The notes: generated from the sequence alone by a model not told the origin. A stretch of DNA of 64,000 nucleotides from Cephalotus follicularis (GCA_001972305.1 BDDD01002916.1:1-64000), one strand, 5' to 3'. Numbered from the stretch's first letter, positions 36,316 through 53,621 are shown. Translations and numbers: made by a program.

Positions 36316-37326
36316 CATTCTATTCATTGTTAATGTACAACGTAGTCTTTGATTCAAATATTCAAGTATTATTGTATTTAAAACACTCTTGTATTTTTTT
36401 TTATTAAAGATAATTACAAAATAAATATTAATTTATTATATATAGGTATTAGAGATACAGGGGATTGTATCTGGCCAATAATTTATCACCAACAACCTTC
36501 ATACCTCACCATACTCCTAAAACTTGAATAATTCCACATTTCTTATAATAATCCTCCCTTCAATTCTACTGACTACACATTTTGACATTCCTCGGCAACG
36601 ACTCTCTCTTTCTCTCTCTGGCGCACACCAGACTGGACTCTCTCCCTCTCCAGAAAACAATTCCATGATTCACTCAAGTATATGCTAATGTAAGCCACCC
36701 CCCTATTTAGCCATCTCCTCTTCCCTCACCCATAACTTGAAAACCGTTACCATTTCTCTCTCTCCCTATCCCGTATATCTCGCCTCACGCGAAGCTCCTT
36801 CTGTTATTATTATTTTTCTTATCATTATTATTTCCTGTCCTTACCATTATTCATTTCGAATCTCATTTTATCTTCGATTAATTAAGATGATTGCAGTTAA
36901 AGGAGGCGCAGCTACGCCCTCGATTTCTTCGTCCTTGCCGGAATTCCAATCTGGTCCGTTCAAGTTGGGGTTTATGAACGTGGATCGGGGTTCTGATGCG
37001 ATTGGATTTAACCGTAGATGTTCAAATTTGGGGATTTGTTATGGTGTAAACGATTCCAGATTAAGCTCTTTGCGGCCTATTGAAGCAATCGAAGAAACAA
37101 CCACTGCTCCCTTCATCAATCATCCTCCTGTTGTTTCTGGTAATTTTTCCACATTTGCTATTTAAATGTGTACGTCTTTTGTGCTCTTCTCATTTTCCTT
37201 TTAATTTCCGCCGTTTAAATATTTAATAATTTAATTTCTGTTTAGGGATACAGTAACAGTAAGTGATTGTAACCTCCGTGTAAGTGAGGTTGCTATCATT
37301 TGCTTCACTTTTTTGTAGTGCGAATT
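36316..37326 (+). pseudogene. APS kinase copy 1: promoter, exon 1 and part of intron 1 only
   Basis: The upstream region and exon 1 (ATG at 36887, donor after 37139) equal those of copy 3, beginning MIAVKGGAATPSISSSLPEF. Intron 1 runs to about 37326, where it is fused to retrotransposon gag sequence (fragment C). All catalytic exons are absent. It could still start transcription, but the product would hold only the transit-peptide region. It differs from copies 2 and 3 by a few bases, for example tttccgccg at 37207 against tttcagccg. Confidence 0.9.
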
Positions 37327-38103
37327 GAGTACTTATCAAGACTTGGGTTTCGGAACCCGCTAGGGACTTGCTCGGCCATGATCTCGGCCGTGAAGGGGTG
37401 GGCGTTGATATTTCGCACCTCGGATAGGTGCCCCCTGTGCTGTTCCACTCCTCGGAACCTCCTTTCCAAGTCTGCGAGCCTTCTATCCACTTCTTGCTCC
37501 ACCTCTTCTATGTTCCTAACTCTGCTAGAACATGTGACCTTCCAGCCACTGAGGCCGGGGGATTGACCCTATACTTCCTCGAGCCGTGCCAGCTCTGCGC
37601 GGAGCGTTGGAGCGCACTTGTGCCTCCTCTGCTCCCCTGGCCTCTTGCCGAGGATCCACATCCATGGCCTGGTGCTGAGGATGCACTCTCCTGGGATCGT
37701 TGGGGTGATCCCTAGCGGTCGAGGACTCAGCTCTCTGAGATACATTGATCTCAGGCCTCCTTCCCAGGGGATTGTTGTCCCCTGACCGCCTAAGGGGAAG
37801 TTCATCTCCCCTTGACGGGTTTCGCATGGCACCTCGTGGGTGCCGTGCCTCCACCTCTGGTCCTTGGGGACCAGAAACTCCTCGGACCACTTGCTGAGCA
37901 GGCCCGGCTTGCTGTTGGTTGCCTAAAGTTGTGACCATCAGATCAGTGACGCGCTCCAATCCCTGGAGGAATTGGTTAAGCTGCTCCCCTGTGATGGGAG
38001 CTTGTTCTTGGGCCGCCACTTGGGCGACTTCTGGGGGAGGAGCTGTGACCTCCTGTTGTTGGCTACCAGTGGCTCCAACCAGGTTGTTCTTCCTCGGAGG
38101 CAT
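37327..38103 (-). pseudogene. Gag N-terminus of fragment C (frameshifted, truncated)
   Basis: The ATG at 38103 follows the PBS closely and starts MPPRKNNLVGATGSQQQE. A glutamine- and proline-rich N-terminus leads to MDVDPRQEARGAEEAQVRSN, the point where element A begins. One T missing near 37528 relative to A (ATGTTC against ATGTTTC) shifts the frame. It then continues EQEVDRRLADLERRFRG and stops at NPSLDKY at the junction. It supplies the gag start that A lacks. Confidence 0.85.
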
Positions 38104-38130
38104 TGTTGGTAATGACTTTTTGCTGCGTTT

Positions 38131-38147
38131 CCCACAGACGGCGCCAA
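38131..38147 (-). other. Primer binding site of fragment C
   Basis: The minus strand reads TTGGCGCCGTCTGTGGG right after the LTR end ATCAACA. The TGGCGCCG type is usual for Tat-lineage elements. Confidence 0.85.
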
Positions 38148-38148
38148 C

Positions 38149-39098
38149 TGTTGATACAAAAATCCTTCTTTCAACAGTATCCTACGTGGAGGACTTTAAT
38201 TTGTTAAGAGAAACGCTTGCCAAAGATGCCTGGAGGAAGACTTCGATCTCTGATCTCTGCACAAAGTAACAAAATGGTGGAAAGTCCAGGAGGTTGTTCT
38301 CCCGGGGACACTCTGACGCTCAAGTTAGACAAAGTGCAGAGGAAATAAGGTTCTTTGCAATGTAAAAATGGCTGACCTTTGTTCAGTCTGTTGAACTCGT
38401 ATTTATAGTGTTGTCTTGTAACGGTTTGAGCGTGAAAATAGGAGGTTATAGCTGTCCCCTAGGGAAATGCCGAGGATCTCGGTCATTCCCCTTGATCTCC
38501 GCCAGATATGTCGATGTTTCCTTGTTGGTAGTTCACTATAACACTCCCTCTTTATTTGGATAAGCATAAATCCCAAGAAATCAGGTGGAGTTAATTCCCT
38601 TATCCCATAGATAGGGCAGAGATCCTCCGTTGCAGGGTTGTAGAGGAAATCGATTATGATACTGTTGCCGAGGTTATGGTCCTCTTGCTATCCCCTTTTG
38701 CTCCTCAGTGGTGTGTGCTTAAGACGCCAGGTCCTATTAATCCGAGGACGAAACCTTTTTGAATGCGTCCGAAGAGAAGGTCCTCAGTTTCTATGTAGCG
38801 GAGGGTGTGTCTCCTCTTCCATGTCTGATAGGTAATTTGGGCAGAGGAAGTCCTCGACCCCAGCACCCTGGATGAGGTCCTCTGACCGGAAGTTCGAGGA
38901 GGATCCTCGGGCTTGGTGTTTCAGTATGTGCTCTTCATAAAATAGCGGTCCTCGGCTCTGGGTCCGAGGAGGAGGTCTTCTGCTATGTTAGCGTTCCTCG
39001 GCACGACCTCTTGTCAAGCTCCTAATCCCCTCTGAACTACTGGTCATGTCTGCAGTGGACACTTGTCCTTCTTAATATAAACAGATTTCCCCCCATCA
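38149..39098 (-). repeat. 5' LTR of fragment C, 950 bp
   Basis: In plus orientation it runs from TGTTGATAC to CCCCCATCA and is nearly identical to the E LTR (42908-43856). The promoter TATA on the minus strand is at about 38399-38407. C and E LTRs resemble each other more than either resembles A or D. Confidence 0.9.
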
Positions 39099-39473
39099 AA
39101 TTACATTATAATTGTTAAATTATTATGTGAAAATATATAAAAATAGAATAACTATAAATATTTGATTGTTTTAAAAATTGACATATATAAGTTTAATTTT
39201 TAGAATTTTTGAAATGTTTAATGGAAGCATGAGAGTGGGTGCATGAGACCCACTTCCACTGCATCTGCAAGATCGAGATTCGCATGCTAAATTACTACAA
39301 CTACCAATACAGCTCATTTATGGTCTTGTAACATCACTAACTGCTTAAGCTATCTAACTCCTCTAATAACAGATGATTTGCTTGCCAAGCCACATAGGCG
39401 CTGGCCTCATCCTTGTGCTCCTGCCCTCGATTTTATCTTCCTCAGCCTGCTCATCTTAGTTGATTGATTGGGT
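39099..39473 (+). other. Downstream flank of APS kinase (duplicate of 52424-52800)
   Basis: It matches 52424-52800 apart from small indels. It ends at gattgattgggtt and continues without a gap into aagctccttctgttatt, which is APS kinase 5' UTR. This marks a head-to-tail duplication junction at 39473/39474. Confidence 0.85.
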
Positions 39474-39569
39474 TAAGCTCCTTCTGTTATTATTATTTTT
39501 CTTATCATTATTATTTCCTGTCCTTACCATTATTCATTTCGAATCTCATTTTATCTTCGATTAATTAAG

Positions 39570-42192
<2,623 letters not shown>

Positions 42193-42907
42193 GCGTCCCC
42201 AAGCAATATGGCTGAAACGGTGATATCGTTCTTGGAGGAGAAAGGTTACCTACAGGCCTAATATTCAAAAGAAGGCCTTCCAGATTTCATTCACCTGTAA
42301 CATAATATCCAGTAAAGATGAAACTATATTCTTTTCCTCGGAAGGAAATTTCTCCTTCGTTCAGTCATGTTCTGCCAGATATTTATCGATCAGTTGATTG
42401 ATTAAGTTTTAATCCACGCTGTTAAGTCTTATTTTGGCATTTGTTTGTTGGGTAGCAATAAATAAGGTGGATCCCTAGGTAAGGGATTGTTGTACAATTT
42501 GTATCATTTAGCAATGTGATGTTCAATTTGAGTAGTAGGTCTCCAAGGTTTGTGCAATATACTTGTACTTAAACTCTTACCATGTAGATTTGTATCATAT
42601 TATTAATGCAAGTGCATAGATTATGAGTGGATCTAAAGGGAGGTGCCACATTCTTATATTTTTCTTCGTAAAATACCTTACCATACATGCATAGCACAAC
42701 AGTCTATAATTAGCAGGACAGCTGTCTCATCTTGAGATGAGATCTTCTCATACACTCCACTTTCATGTTTTATCAAACATCCCAAAAAATTGGAAAGATG
42801 ATTTATAATTCAATAATTTAATTATTAAATTAGATGTTTTATTTATAAAATTATGCATGTTAATTTTTAAGTTAATTAAATATCTATAAATATTTTATTT
42901 TTAATTA

Positions 42908-43856
42908 TGTTGATACATAAATCTTTCTCTCAACAGTATTCTACGTGGAGGACTTTAATTTGTTAAGAGAAACGCTTGACAAAGATGCTTGGAGGACGAC
43001 TTCGATCTCTGATCCCTGCACAAAGTAACAAAATGGTGGAAAGTCCAGGAGGTTGTTCTCCCGGGGACACTCCGACGCTCAAGTTAGACAAAGTGCAGAG
43101 GAAATAAGGTTCTTTGCAATGTAAAAATGGCTGACCTTTGTTCAGTCTGTTGAACTCGTATTTATAGTGTTGTCTTGTAACGGTTTGAGCGTGAAAATAG
43201 GAGGTTATAGCTGTCCCCTAGGGAAATGCCGAGAATCTCGGTCATTCCCCTTGATCTCCGCCAGATATGTCGTTGTTTCCTTGTTGGTAGTTCACTATGA
43301 CACTCCCTCTTTATTTGGATAAGCACAAATCCCAAGAAATCAGGTGGAGTTAATTCCTTTATCCCATAGATAGGGCAGAGATCGTCCGTTGCAAGGCTGT
43401 AGAGGAAATCGATTATGATACCGCTGCCGAGGTTATGGTCCTCTTGCTATCCCCTTTTGCTCCTCAGTGGTGTGCTTAAGACGCCAGGTCCTATTAATCC
43501 GAGGACGAAACCTTTTTGAATGCATCCGAGGAGAAGGTCCTCAGTTTCTATGTAGCGGAGGGTGTGTCTCCTGTTCCATGTCTGATAGGTAATTTGGGCA
43601 GAGGAAGTCCTCGGCCCCAGCACCCTGGATGAGGTCCTCTGACCGGAAGTCCGAGGAGGATCCTCGGGCTTGGTGTTTCAGTATGTGCTCTTCATAAAAT
43701 AGCGGTCCTCGGCCCTGGGTCCGAGGAGGAGGTCTTCTGCTATGTTAGCGTTCCTCGGCACGACCTCCTGTCAAGCTCCTAATCCCCTCTGGACAACTGG
43801 TCATGTCTGTAGTGGACACGTGTCCTTCTTAATATAAACAGATTTTTCCTCCATCA
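42908..43856 (-). repeat. 3' LTR of fragment E, 949 bp
   Basis: It runs from TGTTGATACATAA to CCTCCATCA in plus orientation. It contains the near-perfect palindrome CCGAGGAGGATCCTCGG near 43651 and other copies of that motif. Confidence 0.9.
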
Positions 43857-43874
43857 TATGCCCCCCTGGTCCTT
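43857..43874 (-). other. Polypurine tract of fragment E
   Basis: The complement reads AAGGACCAGGGGGGCATA against the LTR start TGATGG, identical in type to the tract in A. Confidence 0.85.
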
Positions 43875-44283
43875 GTTCTCTGACCTTGGTCAGAGGAGAA
43901 GGATCAGAGTTGAGAGCAGTGGCCCTGTCAAGACTCCTCTGCAGTACTTCCTGGTAGCTTTTCCTTGTACAAGTGGGCTGAGGCTGAGAGTGTTGCCTTT
44001 GTCGTTCCTCTGACACGAAACCTAAACTGCCTGAACCGAGGATTAAAGCCTGCCCTTTGGTCTTCCATTAATTTTATTAACTGGCCTTGTGTTGCGAACC
44101 GTTATGATTATCATTTAAGTTGCGTACTGAATACGCTTCACACGTGGCACGCTCAGAACGTCTCCCGCCTCTGCCTTTTCGTTTCCCGCGCCTGTCTCCT
44201 CATTTCCCGCGCCTGATTTGACGATCCGTTTCCCAGCCGTTGGATCTGTGCGAGGTGGAGGGCTAGGATCCGAGATGGGGGTC

Positions 44284-44290
44284 TATAAAA
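44284..44290 (+). promoter_or_regulatory. TATA box of the antisense gene in E
   Basis: GTCTATAAAAGC lies 213 bp before the ATG at 44497. The leader between them is conserved with A and D and includes a possible 5' UTR splice donor (ggtaagtttc, about 44413). Confidence 0.65.
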
Positions 44291-44496
44291 GCTTTTGTTC
44301 TTCTCAAAGCCAAACTTTCGCCTCTTGAACCTTCAGTGCTTACATTGTCGTTGAGAGCTTGCAATCCGCTGTGCCTTCAGAACTCTATTCCATCCCTTCC
44401 AACTAAGGTTTTTGGTAAGTTTCTATCAACTCCCTGTTTTTCCAGATTGTTCTTGGGTTTTTTCTTTAACAATTTCTTCTTCTTCACCCCAAACTC

Positions 44497-46949
44497 ATGG
44501 CTAGTCAAGAACAATCTAGTGGGTCTTCTTCTACTTCTCCCCTGTCTGTCGAGCCTTTGGCCATGGTGGTTCCTACCGCTGAAAGGCCACTTGGTGTTGA
44601 AGGTACCCTGGGGGCTGCGGTGGGTGACTCTGATGCACCCATTGCAGAGGCCAATCCTCTTCCTGATGATTGTGTCTTCAGTGTAAGCGCCCTCAGCCGT
44701 ACTGAGGTAAAAAATCTCTCTGCAAAGTACAACTTCCCTCGTGGGTTGACCTACTGTCTTCCTAAGGATCCTCGGATAGTTACCATGAGCCGAGAAGGTC
44801 TCTTTGTGATCTTCGAATGGGCATTTTCTCATGGTCTGAGGGTCCTAGTCCCTTCCTTTGCCATCTCTGTCTTAGTCAGCTTTAGTCTTCATCCCTCACT
44901 TCTTCAACCTCAGTCTTGGAGCTTTATAATAGGCTTCCTCGTCAAGTGTATAGAGTCCGAGGTGGACGCGACTGTGAATCTTTTCAAAGAATTTCACGTC
45001 CTCTCGGCCACCCCTAAAACGATCGGGTATTTTTTCAAGTCCCGTTCTGGGGTGAAAAAGCTTCTCCTCAGCCCTACCAAATCCATAAAAAACTGGAGGA
45101 GGAAGTACTTCTTGATAAAGGACTTTGAAGGATTTACTCCCTCTCCCTGGTGCAATTCCCTGGACACTAAATCTCTGAACAAGAGGTCTCGCCTGACCTC
45201 GGCTGAGAAGGTTGGCCTTAGTAAACTCTTGGCTCTTGAGCCAGAGGATGTAAACTCCACCGTTAGTGAGGATCGTCTGATCCAGGCCGGACTGAGTGTG
45301 GTCCTCGGACAAGGATCTCGCTCGGACGAAGCTGAGGAGGACATATCAGAGGGAGAGGGAGAACAAGATAGTCCTCTGCCCCCAATGTTGGAGGAAAATT
45401 GTATAAAGCCTTTGTCTCCTCCGTTCCTTCTGTTAGTGCTATTTTCATTGATTTTTGCTTTTTTGGATATCTGATTCTAACTCTCATGTCTTCTTTCAGC
45501 TATGGCTCCTCGCCGCGATTTCTCTGCTATCATGAAGGCTATCGACCAGAGGAAGGCCCCTGCAACTGGTGGGCTAAAGCCTAAGGGGAAGACCTCTGTG
45601 GCCGAGGGGTCAAGGTCGCAGGCCAAGACTCCTCCACCTGTTAGGGTGCCTGTTGTAGCTGCTGAGAAGAGGAAGGAAGCAAGCAAAAGGGCTGCAGATA
45701 GCACCCCCACTACTGAGCACGCTCCTCTGACGAAGAAGAGCAGGAAGGGGAAGGCTGTCGATGGGACCAAGAAAGGGAAAGAGGTCGAGGACGTGGCTGC
45801 CCTCGGATCAAGCTCCCAGGACCCAATCATCATTCCTCTAACTCGGGAGGTAGACGAGCTGCTTAACGAGTTCGAGGACATGGACTGCCACAAACTGAAC
45901 CTGAATGGTCTTGGGGTCCCCCAAGCAGTTAGTCGGCTGGTCTTCTTCCCCATGGAAATGGAGGCGAGGGAGAAATGGTCCAACGAGGAGTTGGTGACCC
46001 ATTGTTTGAGAAGCAACTTGAGGGTAAACGATCATTGACCTACTTCCTTGATTTTTCTTGTATCTCGGTTCCTCATGATTTTCTAACATTTATACTCCTC
46101 GGACAGGCTCTGATTAACACTCAATTGCTGGTGGACAACTTCTCTGTCGTGGTGTCCAGGGACAGGGAGATGAGGGCGAGCATGGCCACATTGGAGGAAA
46201 CTGCTCGCTCGACCCAAGCTCAACTGAACGAGGTTCTCAAAGTTCAGGAATCCTTGGTCGAGGAGAAGAAGCAAGCGGTTAAGGACTTGGAGGAGGAGAG
46301 GGCTGATAGGAAAGAGCTGGAGACCGAGCTGGATCAAGCCAAGAAAAGAATCAATGATCTGGTAGCCAAGCTTGAGCGGCAGTAGAGGAAAAACAAGGAA
46401 CAGCTGAGGAAGGAGCAACACAAGGCCGTGGCAGACTTCAAGGACTCAGAGGAGTTCAAGGAGTTGATGAAGTCCTCCGTGGAGGAATTCAAGAGCTCGG
46501 ACGAGTTTGAGGAGGCAGTGTTCCAGGAAGCGGCCGAGTACTTCCGCCGGGGCTTCTATGCCTGCAGGAACTGGGTCTCTTCTCTACGTCCCGAGTTCTC
46601 GCTGGATGAAGTGGTGTATGGTCCCTCTGCCAATGCATTTGACTTCTACCCAGAGGGAATTGATGCAGTGGAGGAGAAGCTCCATCAGACATTGGAGGAA
46701 GGAGTCTCGTCTGCCATGGCGGACGATCTGCCAACTCCAGTTTCTCCAGACGTGGTTATTCTTGCTGCGGATCCTGCTGCCACCTCGGACCCTGCATCAG
46801 ACCCCTCAGCTATTCCTTCTTCTTCAGCTCCAGAGGACCCCTTTGTTGGCTTTGGAGATCCTCCTCTGCCTTCCGTTGAGGCCTTCTTTGCTCCTCCACC
46901 CCAATTCGAAGACCCTCTGGCCGAGCAAGAAGATCCTCCTCTGCCTTAG
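44497..46949 (+). pseudogene. Antisense Tat-element gene, copy E (three exons, one nonsense codon)
   Basis: Exons are 44497-45400 (904 nt), 45500-46023 (524 nt) and 46107-46949 (843 nt), the same lengths as copy A. Introns of 99 and 83 nt have GT...AG ends (ATT/GTATAA, TTCAG/CT, AGG/GTAAAC, ACAG/GCT). The protein starts MASQEQSSGSSSTSPLSVEP and shares the FAISVLVSFSLHPS, FIIGFLVKCIESEV and WRRKYFLIKDFEGF blocks. It then has a lysine-rich middle, a coiled coil, YFRRGFYACRNWVSS and an acidic proline-rich tail ending EQEDPPLP. A single TAG at 46383-46385 after LERQ interrupts exon 3; A has its stop at a different codon, so each copy was broken separately. A regulatory, packaging or nuclear role is possible but nothing in the sequence shows which. 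Confidence 0.85.
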
Positions 46950-47897
46950 TTTTTTAGTTTTGCTTTGTAATAGTTTTTCTTGTAATCCCTTCCAAACATC
47001 AATAAAGGAATTTCTTTTTTCATTCTCTGGTCTTGCCTTTAAATTTTTCTTCTGTGTGTTGTGGTTGATCTCTGCATACTTGTACTTATTAATAATCCCC
47101 TTATGAATTTTGTCTTCATGGTGACCTCTGACTTCTCACACAAGTGGGCACTTGACTCCAAAAAAGCTTAAGTAACTTATCAGAAATATAAATAAAAAGG
47201 CTTTGCCTTCTCGTACTTTATCTTCAATCGGTTCCTTGTGTGTTTGAGCTTTGAGTGCATATATGTGCTGATAATTCCTTAGGACTTTTAACTTAGCCCA
47301 AATCACTAACTCTCCGTGGACGAGGTCACTCAAGTTTTGGCAGTCCTCGTAGGAACCTTTATTTCTAAAACGCTTAAGTAATTATAAGAAAATTTCTGCA
47401 CTCACAGGTTGTGTTCTTGGTCTGCTCGGACAAGTTCCTATGGGTTTGCCGAGAAGAGTATCGGCTGACCTAAGAGGACTTAGGACAGGTCGGCTGAGCT
47501 TTCAGTCCACTTGGAGACACTTGTATTAAAGTGCTCAGTCCGACGAGCTTGATCATTGCGAGTTCCCATGGATTCGCCTTTCAAGTCACGACTTTAGGTC
47601 TGGTTGGACAAGTTCCTATGGTGTTGTCGACCATTGTTTGCTCCCTTAGGAGTCTTAGTGCTTCCTTGGAAGTCTTTAGGCCTGCTCCTCGGGAGGAGTC
47701 TTTGTTGATGAATATAGGTGCTCCTCAGAAGGAGTCTTTGGTATGCTCCTCGGAAGGAGGCTTTTGTAGGTGGGGACATGGTCCGAGATCTTAGCTTAAG
47801 ACTGAGGGAGCTGATTGGTGGCTGTTCAGAGGTTTGAGGACATGAACATTGGACCTCCGGTCCCTTGCAAACTTGGAACTATAATGTTGAACACAAA
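46950..47897 (-). other. Spacer of fragment E
   Basis: Inverted counterpart of 31290-32272 in element A, including the tandem gctcctcggaaggagtcttt repeats at about 47685-47765. No gene is supported. Confidence 0.7.
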
Positions 47898-48515
47898 TCT
47901 TATGTGATTAAATAATAAATTATTAATAAGATGTTATATTCTCATTTATAATTTAAAAAAGATAGAGGATAAATGTTTAAAAAAAGTAAACTGATATATT
48001 AAGAATGAGATTAATATGTTGTTAACATAGAGATCAGATTTAACAATTTTCAGAGTTATTGTTTGCCCATAACGGAGATGCATAAATGTGATTTCTTTTC
48101 CCAGTTTGGACTTGGGCTAGTGGGCAATAATGAAAAGTAGTGGATGACGTTTGTTAGATCCGTGAGTGTAACATGTACTTCAATAGTTGAATGTAAGTGA
48201 TAAATACTGATGCAAATCTCTTCAGATGATTCCAATAGCTCATAAGCATTGTAAGAAATGTGTTTCTTCTTTGTTTGTTTTGCCACAAATAACAGAGAAT
48301 CAGCAGTGAGGAGCTAACCAATCATGGAGGGACAAAATGAATTTCTTTGAGAGTGACTTTTGTATACGATTATTAGTGTTTTTATTCAGTTATTCTACAT
48401 TGTAAGTCCCTCCTAAAAACAAAAATTAAAAATACTGCCTACGAAAGCCGTATTACATTCTATTCATTAAATTTTTTTTATTAAAAATACTGCCTATACA
48501 TATGAAAGCCGTATT
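47898..48515. other. Upstream flank of APS kinase copy 3
   Basis: AT-rich. A tandem pair of about 54 bp built on aaaatactgcctac ... gaaagccgtattacattcta lies at 48429-48530. No gene was seen. Confidence 0.6.
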
Positions 48516-49090
48516 ACATTCTATTCATTGTTAATGTACAACGTAGTCTTTGATTCAAATATTCAAGTATTATTGTATTTAAAAAACTCTTGTATTTTTT
48601 TTATTAAAGATAATTACAAAATAAATATTAATTTATTATATATAGGTATTAGAGATACAGCGGGATTGTATCTGGCCAATAATTTATCACCAACAACCTT
48701 CATACCTCACCATACTCCTAAAACTTGAATAATTCCACATTTCTTATAATAAATCCTTATATTTGGTCCTCCCTTCAATTCTACTGACTACACATTTTGA
48801 CATTCCTCGGCAACGACTCTCTCTGTCGCACACCAGACTGGACTCTCTCCCTCTCCAGAAAACAATTCCATGATTCACTCAAGTATATGCTAATGTAAGG
48901 CCCCCCCTATTTAGCCATCTCCTCTTCCCTCACCCATAACTTGAAAACCGTTACCATTTCTCTCTCTCCCTATCCCGTATATCTCGCCTCACGCAAAGCT
49001 CCTTCTGTTATTATTATTTTTCTTATCATTATTATTTCCTGTCCTTACCATTATTCATTTCGAATCTCATTTTATCTTCGATTAATTAAG
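48516..49090 (+). promoter_or_regulatory. Promoter and 5' UTR region of APS kinase copy 3
   Basis: Collinear with 36316-36886 upstream of copy 1 apart from small indels. It contains CT-rich tracts and a possible TATTTAG box near 48908. An in-frame ATG at 48941 could add 50 residues. The ATG at 49091 matches the start of other plant APS kinases and is preferred. Confidence 0.6.
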
Positions 49091-51713
<2,623 letters not shown>

Positions 51714-52423
51714 GCGTCCCCAAGCAATATGGCTGAAACGGTGATATCGTTCTTGGAGGAGAAAGGTTACCTACAGGCCTAATATTCAAAAGAAGGCCTT
51801 CCAGATTTCATTCACCTGTAACATAATATCCAGTAAAGATGAAACTATATTCTTTTCCTCGGAAGGAAATTTCTCCTTCGTTCAGTCATGTTCTGCCAGA
51901 TATTTATCGATCAGTTGATTGATTAAGTTTTAATCCACGCTGTTAAGTCTTATTTTGGCATTTGTTTGTTGGGTAGCAATAAATAAGGTGGATCCCTAGG
52001 TAAGGGATTGTTGTACAATTTGTATCATTTAGCAATGTGATGTTCAATTTGAGTAGTAGGTCTCCAAGGTTTGTGCAATATACTTGTACTTAAACTCTTA
52101 CCATGTAGATTTGTATCATATTATTAATGCAAGTGCATAGATTATGAGTGGATCTAAAGGGAGGTGCCACATTCTTATATTTTTCTTCGTAAAATACCTT
52201 ACCATACATGCATAGCACAACAGTCTATAATTAGCAGGACAGCTGTCTCATCTTGAGATGAGATCTTCTCATACACTCCACTTTCATGTTTTATCAAACA
52301 TCCCAAAAAATTGGAAAGATGATTTATAATTCAATAATTTAATTATTAAATTAGATATTTTATTTATAAAAATATACATGTTAATTTTTAAGTTAATTAA
52401 ATATCTATAAATATTTTATTTTT

Positions 52424-53339
52424 AATTACATTATAATTGTTAAATTATTATGTGAAAATATATAAAAATAGAATAACTATAAATATTTGATTGGTTTAAA
52501 AATTGATATAAATAGAATTTTTAGAATTTTTGAAATGTTTAATGGAAGCATGAGAGTGGGTGCATGAGACCCACTTACACTGCATCTGCAAGATCGAGAT
52601 TCGCATGCTAAATTACTACAACTACCAATACAGCTCATTTATGGTCTTGTGATTACAACATCACTAACTGCTTAAGCTATCTAACTCCTCTAATAACAGA
52701 TGATCTGCTTGCCAAGCCACATAGGCGCTGGCCTCATCCTTGTGCTCCTGCCCTCGATTTTATCTTCCTCAGCCTGCTCATCTTAGTTGATTGATTGGGT
52801 TTCTGTGTCTTCATCACCTGTAATTAAGACATGCAGTTTCACTTTATTGCTCTACTCGAATACTCGTCTACTCCTACCATATGTGAAGACGTTGCTAGGT
52901 TTAAAGTCATTGTCTGATCCACTCTCGAACCCATCATAGACATAAGGATCCTTTCCTTTCATCATCATAGCAATCGGGTTTATGTAAAAGAACAAATTAC
53001 AAAGCCACATGCCAAATTGAATTGGATCCATTCATGATTTCTCTCCTTTCATTTCATTTCTTGCTTGTTACATATATTCTGCAGAATTCAATTATTTAGA
53101 CAAAACCAAACACGCGTTCTTTGCTGTTATATATAGTAGAGCGACTGCTGGATCTTGACAAAATAATCAATGTTTTGACAACGTAGCCCGGACTCTATAC
53201 TTTTGCCAAATTACAATTCTAATTCTGCAACAAGAAAAATAAAGGAAATACTAATGCTACAACACAATTTAAGTAGTTCTCAAAATAAATGCCGAATAAC
53301 CAACCATAAGAAGGTGAAAGGTACATTGACAATGCAAAA
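52424..53339. other. Downstream flank of APS kinase copy 3, with the empty retrotransposon target
   Basis: 52424-52428 is aatta without an insertion, matching the two interrupted sites in copies 1 and 2. Similarity with the duplicate at 39099-39473 ends at about 52800, which is the right limit of the duplicated unit. No gene was recognised beyond. Confidence 0.7.
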
Positions 53340-53621
53340 TCAAATAAGAACAAGGCCTATCTCTGTTCTTCTATTCCTACGACCGGATAAGAAGCAAAAC
53401 ACAAGTGCCATGGTCGTGGACAAAACAGCAGAGCTTACAGCCTCAAAAATAGCCGAGAACCGTCTCTCCTGCAGACCCCAGAGCGTCCTCACAAACTGAT
53501 CCAAACCATCTACCACCATTGCCAGCACCAGTGCCATCTTCAAAACAACCTTGGTCTTAGATATTGCAAACCCACATACACAACTAGCAATGCAGTTTAA
53601 AGGGTCCTGATATAGGGTGCA
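53340..53621 (-). CDS. Possible last exon or small membrane-protein gene, unrecognised
   Basis: The minus frame is open from a possible acceptor (TATATCAG, about 53622) through DPLNCIASCVCGFAISKTK to KMALVLAMVVDGLDQFVRTL and LSTTMALVFCFLSGRRNR, ending ...TEIGLVLI. It has two hydrophobic stretches and a basic end. The inner ATG at 53543 gives 67 residues. I do not recognise the family, and no upstream exon was identified. It may be spurious. Confidence 0.3.
   Translation of the reverse strand, partial: CTLYQDPLNCIASCVCGFAISKTKVVLKMALVLAMVVDGLDQFVRTLWGLQERRFSAIFEAVSSAVLSTTMALVFCFLSGRRNRRTEIGLVLI

Larger units (their letters stand above)
37327..39098 (-). mobile_element. Tat-like fragment C (5' LTR, PBS, start of gag)
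   Basis: Sense is minus: the 5' LTR (39098 to 38149), PBS and about 250 codons of gag are kept. The rest is lost by the junction with APS kinase intron 1. Its outer LTR end is followed by aatta (39099-39103), the same five bases that precede the LTR of fragment E (42903-42907). C and E therefore look like the two ends of one original insertion. Confidence 0.85.
42908..47897 (-). mobile_element. Tat-like fragment E (3' LTR, antisense gene, spacer)
   Basis: Inserted in the downstream flank of APS kinase copy 2 after aatta (42903-42907); the empty site survives at 52424-52428. From left: LTR, PPT complement, antisense gene on plus, spacer. Similarity to element A's spacer stops at about 47897, near the pol end. 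Pol, gag, PBS and the other LTR are deleted and the upstream flank of copy 3 follows. Confidence 0.85.

Noticed and set aside
46489-46734. Frames opposite and overlapping exon 3 of copy E
   Set aside because: Shadows of the coiled-coil and acidic tail frame.
48941-49090. Upstream in-frame ATG that would add 50 residues to APS kinase
   Set aside because: The inner ATG (MIAVKGG) matches other plant APS kinases; in copy 2 the upstream part is missing. Kept only as an alternative.
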